Shown: piece by piece, positions 8,541-18,248 of the stretch
How the letters are laid out: every line of letters starts with the position of its first letter
Numbering within the stretch: the first letter of the stretch is position 1
Assembly (NCBI GenBank): GCA_965203365.1
Contig: OZ241878.1
Span: forward strand, 1,178,001 to 1,242,000
DNA: 64,000 bases
Reading direction: 5' to 3'
Origin: VYFG01 sp965203365
GTDB lineage: Bacteria; Pseudomonadota; Gammaproteobacteria; Arenicellales; Poriferihabitantaceae
Notes under the pieces: generated by a model
What the model saw: the letters and a program-made list of their open reading frames with translations, nothing else
The model's database searches: none
Told to the model about the DNA's origin: nothing
Position numbers and translations under genes: made by a program

Positions 8541-10838
8541 ATGGACCCACATTTTCGCCAATCGGCATTGGATTACCATGAAGCGGGTAGTCCTGGAAAA
8601 ATTTCCATCACCCCCACCAAGAGTCTCATCAATCAGAGTGACCTCACCTTGGCTTATTCCCCCGGGGTGGCGGCTGCTTGCGAAGAGATCGCATCCGATC
8701 CCGCCAATGTCTTTCGCTATACCGCCCGAGGAAATCTGGTCGCGGTGGTCACCAATGGGAGCGCCGTGTTGGGCCTTGGCAATATCGGCCCACTGGCTGC
8801 CAAACCGGTCATGGAAGGCAAGGCCGTCCTGTTCAAGAAATTCGCCGGGATTGATGTCTTTGATCTGGAAATCAGCGAGAACGATCCCGATCGACTGGTG
8901 GAGATCATCGCCGCGCTGGAACCATCGTTCGGTGGCATCAATCTGGAGGATATTCAGGCCCCCGACTGCTACCAAATCGAACGAAAGCTCCGGCAACGAC
9001 TGAACATTCCGGTATTCCACGATGATCAGCACGGGACTGCGATCGTGGTCGCCGCGGCCATGCTGAATGCATTGGAAGTAGTGGAAAAGTCGCTGGATCA
9101 CATCAAGATGGTGGTCAGTGGAGCCGGAGCAGCAGCCCTGGCCTGCTTGGATCTCTTGGTGGAGCTCGGACTGCCTTTGGAGAATATTTGGGTAACTGAC
9201 ATCATGGGGGTGGTCTACAAAGGACGGGAAGCACTCATGGATGAGGTCAAGGGTCGGTATGCAAGAGATACCGATGCCCGACACCTTGACGATGTGATTG
9301 AAAGTGCGGATGTCTTTTTGGGGCTTTCAGCCGGAGGAGTTCTGAAAAAAGACATGGTGTCAAAAATGGCAGAGCGTCCCGTGGTTTTTGCCTTGGCAAA
9401 CCCTACCCCGGAAATCCTGCCCGAGGAAGTTAAATCCGTGCGCAACGATGCGATCATCGCCACCGGCAGAACCGATTACCCCAATCAGGTCAACAATGTG
9501 CTTTGCTTTCCATTCATCTTTCGCGGCGCACTGGACGCCGGGGCCACCAGCATCAGCCGGGAGATGGAAATCGCCGCCGTCAATGCGGTAATGGAATTGG
9601 CCAAGGAAGAGCAGTCCGAAGTGGTGTCTGCAGCCTATGGGGTTACCGGGATAGGGTTTGGACCGGAATATCTGATCCCCAAGCCTTTTGACCCTCGGCT
9701 GATCTCGCGCATCGCACCAGCCGTGGCCCGTGCCGCCATGAACAGCGGGGTGGCCCGTCGACCGATCGACAATTTGGACAATTATCGTGATCAGCTAGAG
9801 CAGTTTGTCTACCACTCCGGCAGCTTCATGCGCCCCATTTTTGCGACGGCCAGGCGGAGCGCCAGCAAACGGGTGGTATTCGCCGAAGGAGAAGAGGAAC
9901 GGGTATTGAGGGCGGTGCAGGTTGTCTTGGACCAGAAACTATGCCAGCCGATACTGATTGGCCGTCCTGCCGTGATCGAAACCCGCCTCCAACGATTTGG
10001 GTTACGCATGCAGCCAGGAGCCGATTTCGAGATCGTCAATCCGGAATGGGACGAACGCTATCGGAGCTACTGGCAGAAATACCATCAACTGGCAGAACGG
10101 AGGGGTGTCACGGAACAGCTCGCCCGAATTGAAATGCGGCGGCGCCTGACGCTGATTGGATGCATGATGCTCAGGCTTAATCATGCCGATGCCCTCTTGT
10201 GTGGAACGTTCGGTACCTTTTCCATGCATCTCGAGTATATCGATCAAGTGATCGGTCTCAAGCCCGGGGCATCGGTCTACAGTGCCATGAACACCCTGAT
10301 GTTGCCGGACCGTCAGGTCACCTTGCTGGATACGCATGTAAACCAGAATCCGGATGCCGATACCCTGGCCGAAATGATTCTGATGGCCGCCGAAGAATTG
10401 CGTCGTTTTGGCATTCAGCCCAAGGTGGCCTTGCTGTCTCATTCAAGTTTCGGGACATCCAACCACCCCGATGCGGAAAAACTGCGAAAGACGCTGACAC
10501 TGGTCCGCGAAAAATCTCCCGACCTGGAAATCGACGGTGAAATGCACGGGGATGCGGCATTGGATCCTGATATTCGTCATCAGATCATGCCCCGCTCCAC
10601 ACTCACCGGGGGCGCAAACCTGCTGGTCTTGCCGACGCTGGATGCGGCCAATATCGCCTACAACCTGCTAAAGACCGCCGCGGGCAACAACGTGGCCATC
10701 GGCCCGGTCCTTCTTGGTGCCGCACAGCCAGTGCATGTGCTGACTCCCTCCTCGACCGTTCGTCGTATCGTCAACATGACCGCATGGGCTGTAGTCGATG
10801 CACAATGTGCCCGCAACCAAGCCCCCGTGCCACTCTGA
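8541..10838 (+). CDS. maeB: NADP-dependent malic enzyme with phosphotransacetylase-like domain
   Basis: Oxidative decarboxylation of malate to pyruvate with NADP reduction. The protein is about 765 residues, close to the roughly 759 usual for MaeB. The start at 8541 (MDPHFRQSALDYHEAG) aligns with E. coli MaeB. Residues 1-420 form the malic-enzyme half (SPGVAAACEEI, FHDDQHGTAI, VVSGAGAAALACLDLL, RTDYPNQVNNVLCFPFIFRG); residues 430-760 form the PTA-like half (FAEGEEERVLRA, GGANLLVLPTLDAANIAYNL). The last codons and the stop (APVPL-stop) are supplied by the tip of an IS30 remnant that begins at 10823, so the natural C-terminus has been replaced by a few residues. Function is probably kept. Confidence 0.93.
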   Translation: MDPHFRQSALDYHEAGSPGKISITPTKSLINQSDLTLAYSPGVAAACEEIASDPANVFRYTARGNLVAVVTNGSAVLGLGNIGPLAAKPVMEGKAVLFKKFAGIDVFDLEISENDPDRLVEIIAALEPSFGGINLEDIQAPDCYQIERKLRQRLNIPVFHDDQHGTAIVVAAAMLNALEVVEKSLDHIKMVVSGAGAAALACLDLLVELGLPLENIWVTDIMGVVYKGREALMDEVKGRYARDTDARHLDDVIESADVFLGLSAGGVLKKDMVSKMAERPVVFALANPTPEILPEEVKSVRNDAIIATGRTDYPNQVNNVLCFPFIFRGALDAGATSISREMEIAAVNAVMELAKEEQSEVVSAAYGVTGIGFGPEYLIPKPFDPRLISRIAPAVARAAMNSGVARRPIDNLDNYRDQLEQFVYHSGSFMRPIFATARRSASKRVVFAEGEEERVLRAVQVVLDQKLCQPILIGRPAVIETRLQRFGLRMQPGADFEIVNPEWDERYRSYWQKYHQLAERRGVTEQLARIEMRRRLTLIGCMMLRLNHADALLCGTFGTFSMHLEYIDQVIGLKPGASVYSAMNTLMLPDRQVTLLDTHVNQNPDADTLAEMILMAAEELRRFGIQPKVALLSHSSFGTSNHPDAEKLRKTLTLVREKSPDLEIDGEMHGDAALDPDIRHQIMPRSTLTGGANLLVLPTLDAANIAYNLLKTAAGNNVAIGPVLLGAAQPVHVLTPSSTVRRIVNMTAWAVVDAQCARNQAPVPL

Positions 10839-11020
10839 AGTGCAACACTTAGCCCCGTCGCCTGATCGCCTGATCGCCCGATATCGAGCGGATGGTGGTG
10901 GACCGGAGGATGGTCATGCCCACGGACCATCATCGCCTGACCCATCTGGAAAAGTCGCCGATGTTCGCACTCCATTCCCCGAGTCAGCCACGGCGACCGA
11001 TCGTCGAGCCATGCGGACGC
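10823..11020 (+). mobile_element. IS30-family left-end remnant
   Basis: It begins with the tip CCCCGTGCCACTCTGAAGTG and continues through the subterminal sequence and decayed first codons of the transposase (CTGACCCATCTGGAAAAGTC region). Similarity to the full copies fades near 11020-11040. It provides the stop codon of maeB. Together with an inverted left end at 12559-12834 it brackets AbiE locus 2. The stretch 11021-11229 holds nothing else that I recognise. Confidence 0.75.
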
Positions 11021-11229
11021 TCCGACCAACACAACCGATAAGAATGGAAGATTGCCAGAATTGTGGATTTGTGATCCAAGCCCCTGACTGATTACACGAA
11101 CGATGGTGTGATATGGCCTGACCTCGTCCTGCCCTTCAAACAGGCGGGCCTTGCAAACTCGAATGGCGCATTGATTTCGAGGGTTGATTCATCTATCATT
11201 TCCGACAGACCATATCCAAAAGTCATCCG

Positions 11230-11849
11230 ATGAGCAGCCTTGCCGACAGGATCATGGAACGCATGCAGGCGCACGGAGCCGGACGTGGGTGTCGACACCC
11301 CGGGACTTTCTCGACCTAGTCCACCGCCGGGCGGTGGATCAGGCCTTGTCGCGCCTCGTCAGGGCGGGAAATTTGCGACGGGTCGGCCGCGGTCTGTACG
11401 ACCTGCCGCGCATCAGCCCGGTCCTGAAACAACCTGCCCCGACCGATGTTGATGTCGCTGTCGCCGTACTTGCGCGGCGCGACGGCATCCGGTTCATGCC
11501 GGACGGGGCCACGGCCGCCCACCGGCTGGGCCTCACCCATGCCGTGCCGGTCAAGGCAAGCTACGCTACCGACGGCTCCACACGGACAGTCTCGGTTGAC
11601 GGCCAGACAATCCGATTGCGTCACGCTGGCTCTCGTATCATGCGCTGGGCCGACCGACCCGGAGCCGTCGTCATGCAGGCTCTGCGCTGGCTCGGTCCTG
11701 ATGCGGCCCGCGACCCCCGTGTAGTGTCGACGCTGAAACGTCTCCCGAACGAGGTGCGGCACGATCTCTCCCGGAACATCGACGACCTACCCGGCTGGGT
11801 GCAACCGCTGGCCCGCGCCGTGGCCGCAGAAGAAGCCGAAGCCGCATGA
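11230..11849 (+). pseudogene. AbiEi-type antitoxin, frameshifted (AbiE locus 2)
   Basis: The likely start is ATG 11230 (MSSLADRIMERMQAHGAGRG). Near 11285 the frame shifts and continues TWVSTPRDFLDLVHRRAVDQ, then ALSRLVRAGNLRRVGRGLYD with a DUF6088 C-terminus. The final codons overlap the toxin start by four bases (ATGA). The continuous frame beginning at 11184 has an N-terminus unlike the family, which supports a one-base deletion in a former antitoxin gene. Confidence 0.75.
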
Positions 11850-12558
11850 CGGCGGACGGTTTCGCCGCCTTTCTTGATCTTCCAGAGCAGGACAGATGGG
11901 ATGTGTTCGCCACGACGGCGCGGCGCCTTGCCACCATGCCGGACTTTGTGGAGAAGGACTACTGGGGTCTGCCTCGTCCTCGATACACTGTTCAACCGCC
12001 TGCCCGGAAATCACCCACGGCTCCTCTTCAAGGGTGGCACGTCGCTGTCCAAGAGCTTCGGCCTGATCCAGCGCTTCTCGGAAGACATCGATCTCGTCGT
12101 CCATCGCAAGGATCTCGGCTTCAACGGAGAGCGCGACCCGATTGTCTCAGGCCAGGTCTCAAACAAGCGCCGTGCAGCCCTGTTCAGGGAACTGGCGTCC
12201 GCTTGTGCTGCCCAAGTGCAGGGTCCGATGAGGTCCGCCCTCGCAAAGACCGTCGAGGCGATGGCGGAAGGCTGTACCGTCACTGTGAACGAGGGAGCCG
12301 ACAGCCAAAGCCTCCTTGACGCCTATCCCGGACTATGGCAGGGCCGTTCGATCGCCTAATGTGCAGCCACGTATCAAGGTCGAAGCGTGCACCCGGTCTG
12401 CCTTGGAACCCGCCGGGCCCAGAACCATCGCTCCCTACATTGCCGACGGTCTGCCTGACTGGCAATTCGCGGTGAAGGGGATTGTGACGCTGACTCCGGA
12501 ATGGACATTCTGGGAGAAACTGCTAATCCTGCACGGCGTCCACTGCGTTATCGCGATA
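11846..12558 (+). pseudogene. AbiEii-type nucleotidyltransferase toxin, frameshifted and truncated (AbiE locus 2)
   Basis: It starts at 11846 with a family-like N-terminus (RRLATMPDFVEKDYW). A frameshift near 11965 follows, then LDTLFNRLPGNHPRLLFKGG, TSLSKSFGLIQRFSEDIDLV and further residues to about 12320. Another frameshift leads to ALEPAGPRTIAPYIADGLPD and VTLTPEWTFWEKLLILHGVH. At about 12558 the reading runs into an inverted IS30 end and the gene is cut off. It is plainly dead. Confidence 0.8.
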
Positions 12559-12834
12559 CCGGCCGCTGCCCACGATTGCGCATCAGGTCCCGGGAAATCG
12601 TGCTGACGTCATGCCCGATTTGCACGGCAATCTGCTGCTGGAATCGACCAGTGGACTTGAGAGCGAAAATGGGCGATCTTTCCGGGTGGGTCAGGGTGTG
12701 GTCGCCAGTCGACATGGCCCTTCTCCGTTGAGTGGTTAACTGAGAAGGTCTGCCATCATCTGGCCCGCTGCCATCCGCTGACCTCAAGCGATCAGTCGAC
12801 GGGTCCAAGTGTTGCACTTCAAAGTGGCACGGGG
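12559..12834 (-). mobile_element. IS30-family left-end remnant, inverted
   Basis: On the minus strand this carries the IS30 left tip (GTGCCACTTTGAAGTGCAAC preceded by CCCC, outer end near 12834) and the first part of the transposase (MSTGDHTLTHPERSPIFALK and VSTISRDLMRNRGQR). It ends where the AbiEii relic begins. With the remnant at 10823 it forms a pair of outward-facing left ends. The 12835-13015 stretch beyond it contains no gene that I can assign. Confidence 0.75.
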
Positions 12835-13015
12835 GTGTCAAATGATGTAGATGTTGGCGGGGGACATGCCGATGGTTACAGGGTCCTGCTGAAAGAAAGG
12901 TGTGCTCAGGACGGTCTGGGAAAGGACGTTGAAACGCTTGCACAACCGTTCCGGCTACATTGTCGTCGTGGAATTTGATATCCAGGTGGTGGCGCCACCG
13001 GCAGGTTCACTGCAT

Positions 13016-13609
13016 TCAGCGATTCTGGCTGTCGGGTCCGTAGGATTGCCAATATCGGTTCGACAACTCCTGTGCTTCAGCAATCGACTTTGGGGTCATG
13101 GTCTCTTTGATTGTCTCCCGGGCATCCCTGGCCATTTCAACCCCCTGAGCGGCTGCGACGTTAATCCAGGCATAGGCCGTGATTGAATTTTCCGGAACCC
13201 CTCGCCCGGTGGCATACATCACCCCAAGACTGAGTTGCGCTAGGGCATGCCCCTGCTGGGCGGCCAAGGTGTACCAGCGCACTGCCTCGGCATCATCTTC
13301 CGGAACCCCTTCCCCGTTGGCATACATCACCCCGAGATTGGATTGCGCGGCGGCATGTCCCTGCTCGGCGGCCAAGGTGTACCAGCGTACCGCCTCGGCA
13401 TCGTCTTCGGGAACCCCTCGCCCGTTGGCATACATCACCCCAAGAATTAATTGCGCGTCGGCCTCTCCCTGCTGGGCGCGTTCCAAAAGATTTTCCACGA
13501 ATCCGGATTCTTCTGCAGTCGAATTCGGACCGGTGGATTGTGCCTGAACCGTTGGCAATGACAGTGCCAGCAAGGCAACCCAAATGATGTGACGCCGCAT
13601 GAAAGCCAA
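13016..13609 (-). CDS. Secreted Sel1-repeat (TPR-like) protein
   Basis: A 197-residue protein with an N-terminal signal peptide (RRHIIWVALLALSLPTVQAQ). Three Sel1 repeats of about 36 residues follow, each with the core AQLxLGVMYANGRGVPEDDA and EAVRWYTLAAEQGHA. The repeats are also nearly identical at DNA level. Sel1 proteins are helical scaffolds for protein-protein contact, often exported or involved in host interaction or stress signalling. A start at 13600 is equally possible. It is monocistronic between an IS remnant and a 360-bp gap. The partner is unknown. Confidence 0.85.
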   Translation of the reverse strand: MAFMRRHIIWVALLALSLPTVQAQSTGPNSTAEESGFVENLLERAQQGEADAQLILGVMYANGRGVPEDDAEAVRWYTLAAEQGHAAAQSNLGVMYANGEGVPEDDAEAVRWYTLAAQQGHALAQLSLGVMYATGRGVPENSITAYAWINVAAAQGVEMARDARETIKETMTPKSIAEAQELSNRYWQSYGPDSQNR

Positions 13610-13714
13610 TGATTGTGAAATGGTGTGTTATGAAAAAGCCAATCTCTTATAGATGACCTGCTACAGCTTGCCAGATCAATTCCATTTTGGGGGCACTGGT
13701 AAAATTCGATATTG

Positions 13715-13885
13715 TTAATTTAATATATCTTGAAGCATACCATGCCACTTCGCTATGAGCAGCAAGGCGGAACAGCGCAGCATTGCCTCACTCTGGCTGT
13801 CACCCTTCGTCTGGGGACGAAACCGATCTGAAAGATGACAGAACAAACTGTTGTAGCCTTCCAACTTATCGATTTCGGCCTTATT
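13715..13885 (-). pseudogene. 57-codon orphan reading frame, probable gene fragment
   Basis: The 13610-13970 gap contains an open minus-strand stretch with gene-like composition reading KLEGYNSLFCHLSDRFRPQT and SQSEAMLRCSALLLIAKWHG, ending at a TAA at 13715. It has no start codon or ribosome site. It abuts a degenerate IS30-like tip (GCACTTCGGAATCACAAGTG, 13891-13910) on its upstream side. It may be the C-terminal piece of a gene lost to transposition; I do not recognise the family. Confidence 0.3.
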
Positions 13886-13970
13886 CTATTGCACTTCGGA
13901 ATCACAAGTGGGGAAAAAGTTTACAACCGCTTTTTTTCATTACCCATTATGACTGATCACCCTTGATGCC

Positions 13971-15560
13971 ATGCTGAAGGCCCTGCCACTCAATTTCGTC
14001 GACGGCGAAAACAATCCCGTGACTCTGGATGCCGCCTACCCCCTGCGCGGCAAGGTGAATTGGCCCCAAGTCCTGTCGGCCATCGACAAAGAGCATGGAA
14101 ACCGTACCGTCCTGCTGCCGATGTCCGCCCGTTCCAGTGGCGGCGGAGTTTTCCAGATTCCCTCTCCAGCAGGCAGTACCGTGGTGGGGCTGCTCATTGA
14201 GCCATCACTGCATCCGAGATGCTCCATGAGGGACGATACGGATTTGGCAGACCTGGCCCTGAATGAGATCGTGATCTGCCCCAGTCGAAGCGAAATATGC
14301 GCTGGTGCTGGCATCACACTCCATCAGCTCAACCAAGCCCTAATGGACACGGTAGGGGATGGGTATCGGGTTCTGGGAGCCGACCTCACCAGCTACACCT
14401 ATGCCCAGGTCGGGGCCACTTTCCTGACGGGAGGAATGGGACCCCAGCGGCGTTACTTCTCCGATAGCGTCACGGCAGCCTCCCTGTTTGATGGCGAACG
14501 GTGTCGAATCCTGGAAGGAGACGAGTTGAGCGCCCACGCCGGAACCTACGGCTGGACAGGAATTATCAGCGCCGTGCGATGTCACTACACCCGATTACCA
14601 ACCACGGAACTGGCGTTTGCCTTGCCAGTGGATTCATCCGATGGCTGGATGGCCCGGTTGCTGGCCCAACTGGCGCCTTGGTGCTTTCTCGACGATTCCG
14701 ATGGCATACTGGTCAATCGGCACGGGAATTCGGACCTGATTCTTGGCATTGAACATATCACCTTGCACTCGATGGAGCCCTTGCTGGCGGGAAAGAATGG
14801 GGACCGTCCTGCGAGTCGCCATATCAGGCGGCTGGCCGAAAAGTGTCATGCAGCTAACTGCGATGGATTGGTGTTTGTGAACGGAGTGACGGATGGCCAG
14901 GCGGAGGATTTTCTCATGGGCCTGATCGACAACGGCAGCGACCATGCTCCCACCATGGCAGGAATCGATCTGGAATATACGGAGGTTTTTGGCGACCCGG
15001 AGGAAATGCGGGCCCTTCGTGAAAGCATACCATATGCCGCCCGCACCCAGGCACCGAGTGGTCTGCATATCTACAAGAGTCATACCGACGCCACGATTCG
15101 TCTGGATCCGAACCATGTCGAAACCGGCATGTCCGCCTTGTGGCAGACCAACTGTGCTTATGTCCGAACCTTGTCGGATTACCTGGAGGCGTCTTCGGAT
15201 GTCTTCGGTCAGGTTCTGGTCTATGGACATATGAATCCTTGGGGAGTGGATCCCCACAACCGGGTCACGGTGGCTGGTGATGACCCCATTCAGTTCAACC
15301 ATGCCGTACGATATATCCAGGAGTGTACCCATCACTTCTACCGTGAACTGGCAACGCTGTGCCACGCGGGAAAGGCCCAGTTTGTCGGGGGTGAAAAAAG
15401 TGCAGGCAGCGAACAGGAAATCCTGACCGCTTTCGACGAACCATCTTCAGTACCCAGGGTGTTGGCCGAAAAATTCCGGCAACAGCGAGGCGTCATTCAG
15501 GCCGCTCAGCCGATATTCAGTTGGCGTGCCATGCCCCCTTATCTCGACCCCCAATCCTGA
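13971..15560 (+). CDS. FAD-binding (PCMH-type) oxidoreductase, FAD-linked oxidase family
   Basis: A 529-residue flavoprotein. Residues 40-210 fit a PCMH-type FAD-binding domain: VLLPMSARSSGGGVF, ICAGAGITLHQLNQAL, then YTYAQVGATFLTGGMGPQRR and a following DGERCRILEG strand. The C-terminal half carries a VLVYGHMNPWGVDPHNRV stretch like the GHxGDGNxH region of FAD-linked oxidases. The substrate is not evident; relatives oxidise hydroxy acids. It precedes, on the same strand and 252 bp upstream, a dimethylglycine-dehydrogenase-like gene and an mttB homologue, so a link to methylated-amine catabolism is plausible. An upstream ATG at 13950 ends at once in a stop, which fixes the start at 13971. Confidence 0.7.
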   Translation: MLKALPLNFVDGENNPVTLDAAYPLRGKVNWPQVLSAIDKEHGNRTVLLPMSARSSGGGVFQIPSPAGSTVVGLLIEPSLHPRCSMRDDTDLADLALNEIVICPSRSEICAGAGITLHQLNQALMDTVGDGYRVLGADLTSYTYAQVGATFLTGGMGPQRRYFSDSVTAASLFDGERCRILEGDELSAHAGTYGWTGIISAVRCHYTRLPTTELAFALPVDSSDGWMARLLAQLAPWCFLDDSDGILVNRHGNSDLILGIEHITLHSMEPLLAGKNGDRPASRHIRRLAEKCHAANCDGLVFVNGVTDGQAEDFLMGLIDNGSDHAPTMAGIDLEYTEVFGDPEEMRALRESIPYAARTQAPSGLHIYKSHTDATIRLDPNHVETGMSALWQTNCAYVRTLSDYLEASSDVFGQVLVYGHMNPWGVDPHNRVTVAGDDPIQFNHAVRYIQECTHHFYRELATLCHAGKAQFVGGEKSAGSEQEILTAFDEPSSVPRVLAEKFRQQRGVIQAAQPIFSWRAMPPYLDPQS

Positions 15561-15812
15561 CAGGGTATCACCCGGAAGATTCCTGGTGCTCCATTTCCAA
15601 GGCACCGAGACGACCGTATGATGAGTCACTCGGGAATGCCCCAACCAAATGCCAGATCTTGGCGCGAAGCTCTCAGAATACTATGGACAGCCGACGGGAC
15701 TTAAATCGGATTCCGGCTGCAGATTCAGCGATAAATTCCGCTACTGGCTCTTGTCTGGAACCCATCTTCAAGGCTAGCATTTCGGCTTCCAGGAACCGTT
15801 GAAGTCACTCCC

Positions 15813-18248
15813 ATGCAACACTATCGGGCTGTCGTGATCGGCGGTGGTGTCGTCGGCACTTCCGTCTTATATCATCTGGCCAAATTCGGCTGGAACGATG
15901 TCTGTCTGATGGAACGTTCGATTCTGACCGCCGGCTCCTCCTGGCATGCGGCCGGGGGCATTCACGCACTCAATGCCGACCCCATCATGGCGGCATTGCA
16001 AGCCTATACCATTGACCTGCTCGCTGAAATCGAAAAGGAATCGGGTCATTCGATTGGTCTGCACATGACCGGCGGCATTACGGTGGCTTCGACTCCGGCC
16101 CGCTGGGAATGGCTGCAATCCGCCTATCGAACCTTCCAGACCATTGGCATTCGAGATTGTTGCCTGATGACTCCGGAAGAGATCAAGAAAAGATGCCCCA
16201 TCATGAATGTCGACGGGATCATCGGGGGGCTTTGGGCAGATCGAGAGGGGTATGTCGACACCACCGGCACCGTGCAGGCCTATGCCAGCGCTGCCAAAAA
16301 AAGAGGAGCCACTGTCATTGAGCACAACCGGGTACGGGCGTTGCATCAACGACCGGACCACAGCTGGGAGCTTGTCACCGAAAACGGCACCATCCATGCG
16401 GAGCATGTGGTCAACGCAGGAGGGCTTTGGGCCAAGCAAGTCGGTCGCATGGTGGGGCTGGACCTGCCCTTATCGCCCTTGAGCCATCACTACCTCGTCA
16501 CCGAAACCATCCCCGAGATCGCCGCCTTGGATTTCGAGATCCCCATGACCGTTGACTTGGAAGGCTTCACTTATATGCGTCAGGATCAAACGGGCATTCT
16601 GATTGGCATTTATGAAATCAACCACCAACACTGGCAAATTGACGGGGCTCCTTGGGACTATGGCATCGAACTGTTGCCAGAAGACATCGACCGGATCTCC
16701 GATGAGTTGAACATGGCCTCCTGCCGTTATCCGGTGCTGCAGACAGTGGGCATCAAGCACTGGGTGAATGGGGCCTTTACGTTCTCACCCGATGGAAACC
16801 CTCTGGTCGGCCCCGTACCGGGGCTCAAAAACTACTGGCTGGCCTGCGCCGTGATGGCCGGTTTTCTTCAGGGTGGCGGAGTCGGCAAGACCTTGGCCGA
16901 GTGGATGATCCATGGGGAACCCGAAGCCGATGCATGGCCGATGGACATCGCTCGCTATGGTCCGTTCACCTCCAACCGGGAATACATCCGACAAACCACC
17001 GGCCAATTCTACTCCCGCCGGTTCGTCATGACCTATCCGAACGAGCAATTGCCCGCCGGTCGTCCCTTGAAAAAAGCGCCGGCCCATACCGCCATGACGC
17101 AAGCGGGGGCCGTTTGGGGGGAATCCTGGGGACTGGAAGTCCCGTTGCTGTTCGGACCCGACAATTTTCAGGAGATCCCGACACTGAAGCGTTCGAACGC
17201 ATTTCCAACCGTGGCGGCAGAATGCCGGGCCGTACGTGAGGCCGTGGGCCTGCTCGACATCACCGGTTTTTCGCGCTACGAAGTGACCGGCGTGGATGCA
17301 GAACCCTGGCTGAACGATCTGATGGCCAGCCGCCTACCGCAGTCTGGCCGGGCCGGTCTGGCCCCCATGCTGACGCCCAGTGGTCGACTGAAGGGGGATC
17401 TGACACTGATCAACTGGGGGGACGGTGTCTGGTGGATCATGGGTTCCTACTACCTTCGTCAGTGGCATATGCGCTGGTTTGGCGACCACATTACCCCGAA
17501 AGTTCGGGTCTCGGTCCGAGACGTTTCCGATGACTGGTGTGGTTTCTCGTTATCCGGGCCACACTCTGGCCACGTGTTGGCCTCACTGACCCATCAAGAC
17601 CTGTCCGCCCTGCCCTTCATGGGCTGCACGGTCATGGATGTGGGTTTGGTTCGGGCGCGGGTAGTGCGCCTGTCGGTGATGGGGGAACTGGGATACGAAA
17701 TCAACTGCCAAGCCATGGACCACATCACCCTGCGAGAGACACTGCTTCGAGCCGGGGAACCCTACGGAATGAGGGAAGTGGGCTACTATGCCCTTAACTC
17801 CTTGCGGCTGGAAAAGAGTTTCGGCATCTGGTCTAAGGAATTCACGCAGGGCTACACTCCCAAAGAAACCGGTCTCGACCGATGGATTGCCTATGACAAG
17901 GGATCGTTCATCGGTCGCGACGCAGCGCTCAAAGACAAACAGAGCAATGCCGCCAGCCGGCGATTGATCACCTTGACAGTGGATACCACGGACGCCGACG
18001 CCAGTGGCTTCGAGCCGATCTGGTCCGATGGAAAACCAGTGGGTTTCATCACATCGGGGGGATACGGGCACACCGTGAGAAAGAGTTTGGCCATGGCACT
18101 GATACAGCCGGAATACGCCATACCGGGGACCCAACTGACCACCCATATTGTCGGGACCGAATACGATGCGATGGTCGTTCCCCGATCGCCCCATGACCCC
18201 AAAGGTGATCGCCTACGAGGGGATCCGTTCACCAGAATGCACCCATGA
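15813..18248 (+). CDS. Dimethylglycine/sarcosine dehydrogenase-like FAD oxidoreductase with GcvT-like domain
   Basis: An 811-residue two-part enzyme. Residues 1-400 are a DAO-type FAD domain: VVIGGGVVGTSVLYHLAKFG, then TAGSSWHAAGG, whose His45 matches the histidine that carries covalent FAD in dimethylglycine and sarcosine dehydrogenases. Residues 420-800 form FAO/GcvT-like domains (VAAECRAVREAVGLLDITGF, GELGYEINC, then GYYALNSLRLEKSFGIWSKE) that pass the released one-carbon unit to tetrahydrofolate. The length suits the family (about 800-860). The stop overlaps the mttB start by four bases (ATGA), so the two are co-translated. The likely role is oxidative demethylation of an N-methylated glycine produced from betaine; the exact substrate is unproven. 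Confidence 0.85.
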   Translation: MQHYRAVVIGGGVVGTSVLYHLAKFGWNDVCLMERSILTAGSSWHAAGGIHALNADPIMAALQAYTIDLLAEIEKESGHSIGLHMTGGITVASTPARWEWLQSAYRTFQTIGIRDCCLMTPEEIKKRCPIMNVDGIIGGLWADREGYVDTTGTVQAYASAAKKRGATVIEHNRVRALHQRPDHSWELVTENGTIHAEHVVNAGGLWAKQVGRMVGLDLPLSPLSHHYLVTETIPEIAALDFEIPMTVDLEGFTYMRQDQTGILIGIYEINHQHWQIDGAPWDYGIELLPEDIDRISDELNMASCRYPVLQTVGIKHWVNGAFTFSPDGNPLVGPVPGLKNYWLACAVMAGFLQGGGVGKTLAEWMIHGEPEADAWPMDIARYGPFTSNREYIRQTTGQFYSRRFVMTYPNEQLPAGRPLKKAPAHTAMTQAGAVWGESWGLEVPLLFGPDNFQEIPTLKRSNAFPTVAAECRAVREAVGLLDITGFSRYEVTGVDAEPWLNDLMASRLPQSGRAGLAPMLTPSGRLKGDLTLINWGDGVWWIMGSYYLRQWHMRWFGDHITPKVRVSVRDVSDDWCGFSLSGPHSGHVLASLTHQDLSALPFMGCTVMDVGLVRARVVRLSVMGELGYEINCQAMDHITLRETLLRAGEPYGMREVGYYALNSLRLEKSFGIWSKEFTQGYTPKETGLDRWIAYDKGSFIGRDAALKDKQSNAASRRLITLTVDTTDADASGFEPIWSDGKPVGFITSGGYGHTVRKSLAMALIQPEYAIPGTQLTTHIVGTEYDAMVVPRSPHDPKGDRLRGDPFTRMHP

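Noticed and set aside
13179..13547. Short direct repeats near 13.2-13.5 kb as a possible CRISPR array
   Set aside because: The repeats are about 108 bp apart and code for Sel1 protein repeats; there are no short unique spacers. No CRISPR array was seen in the window.
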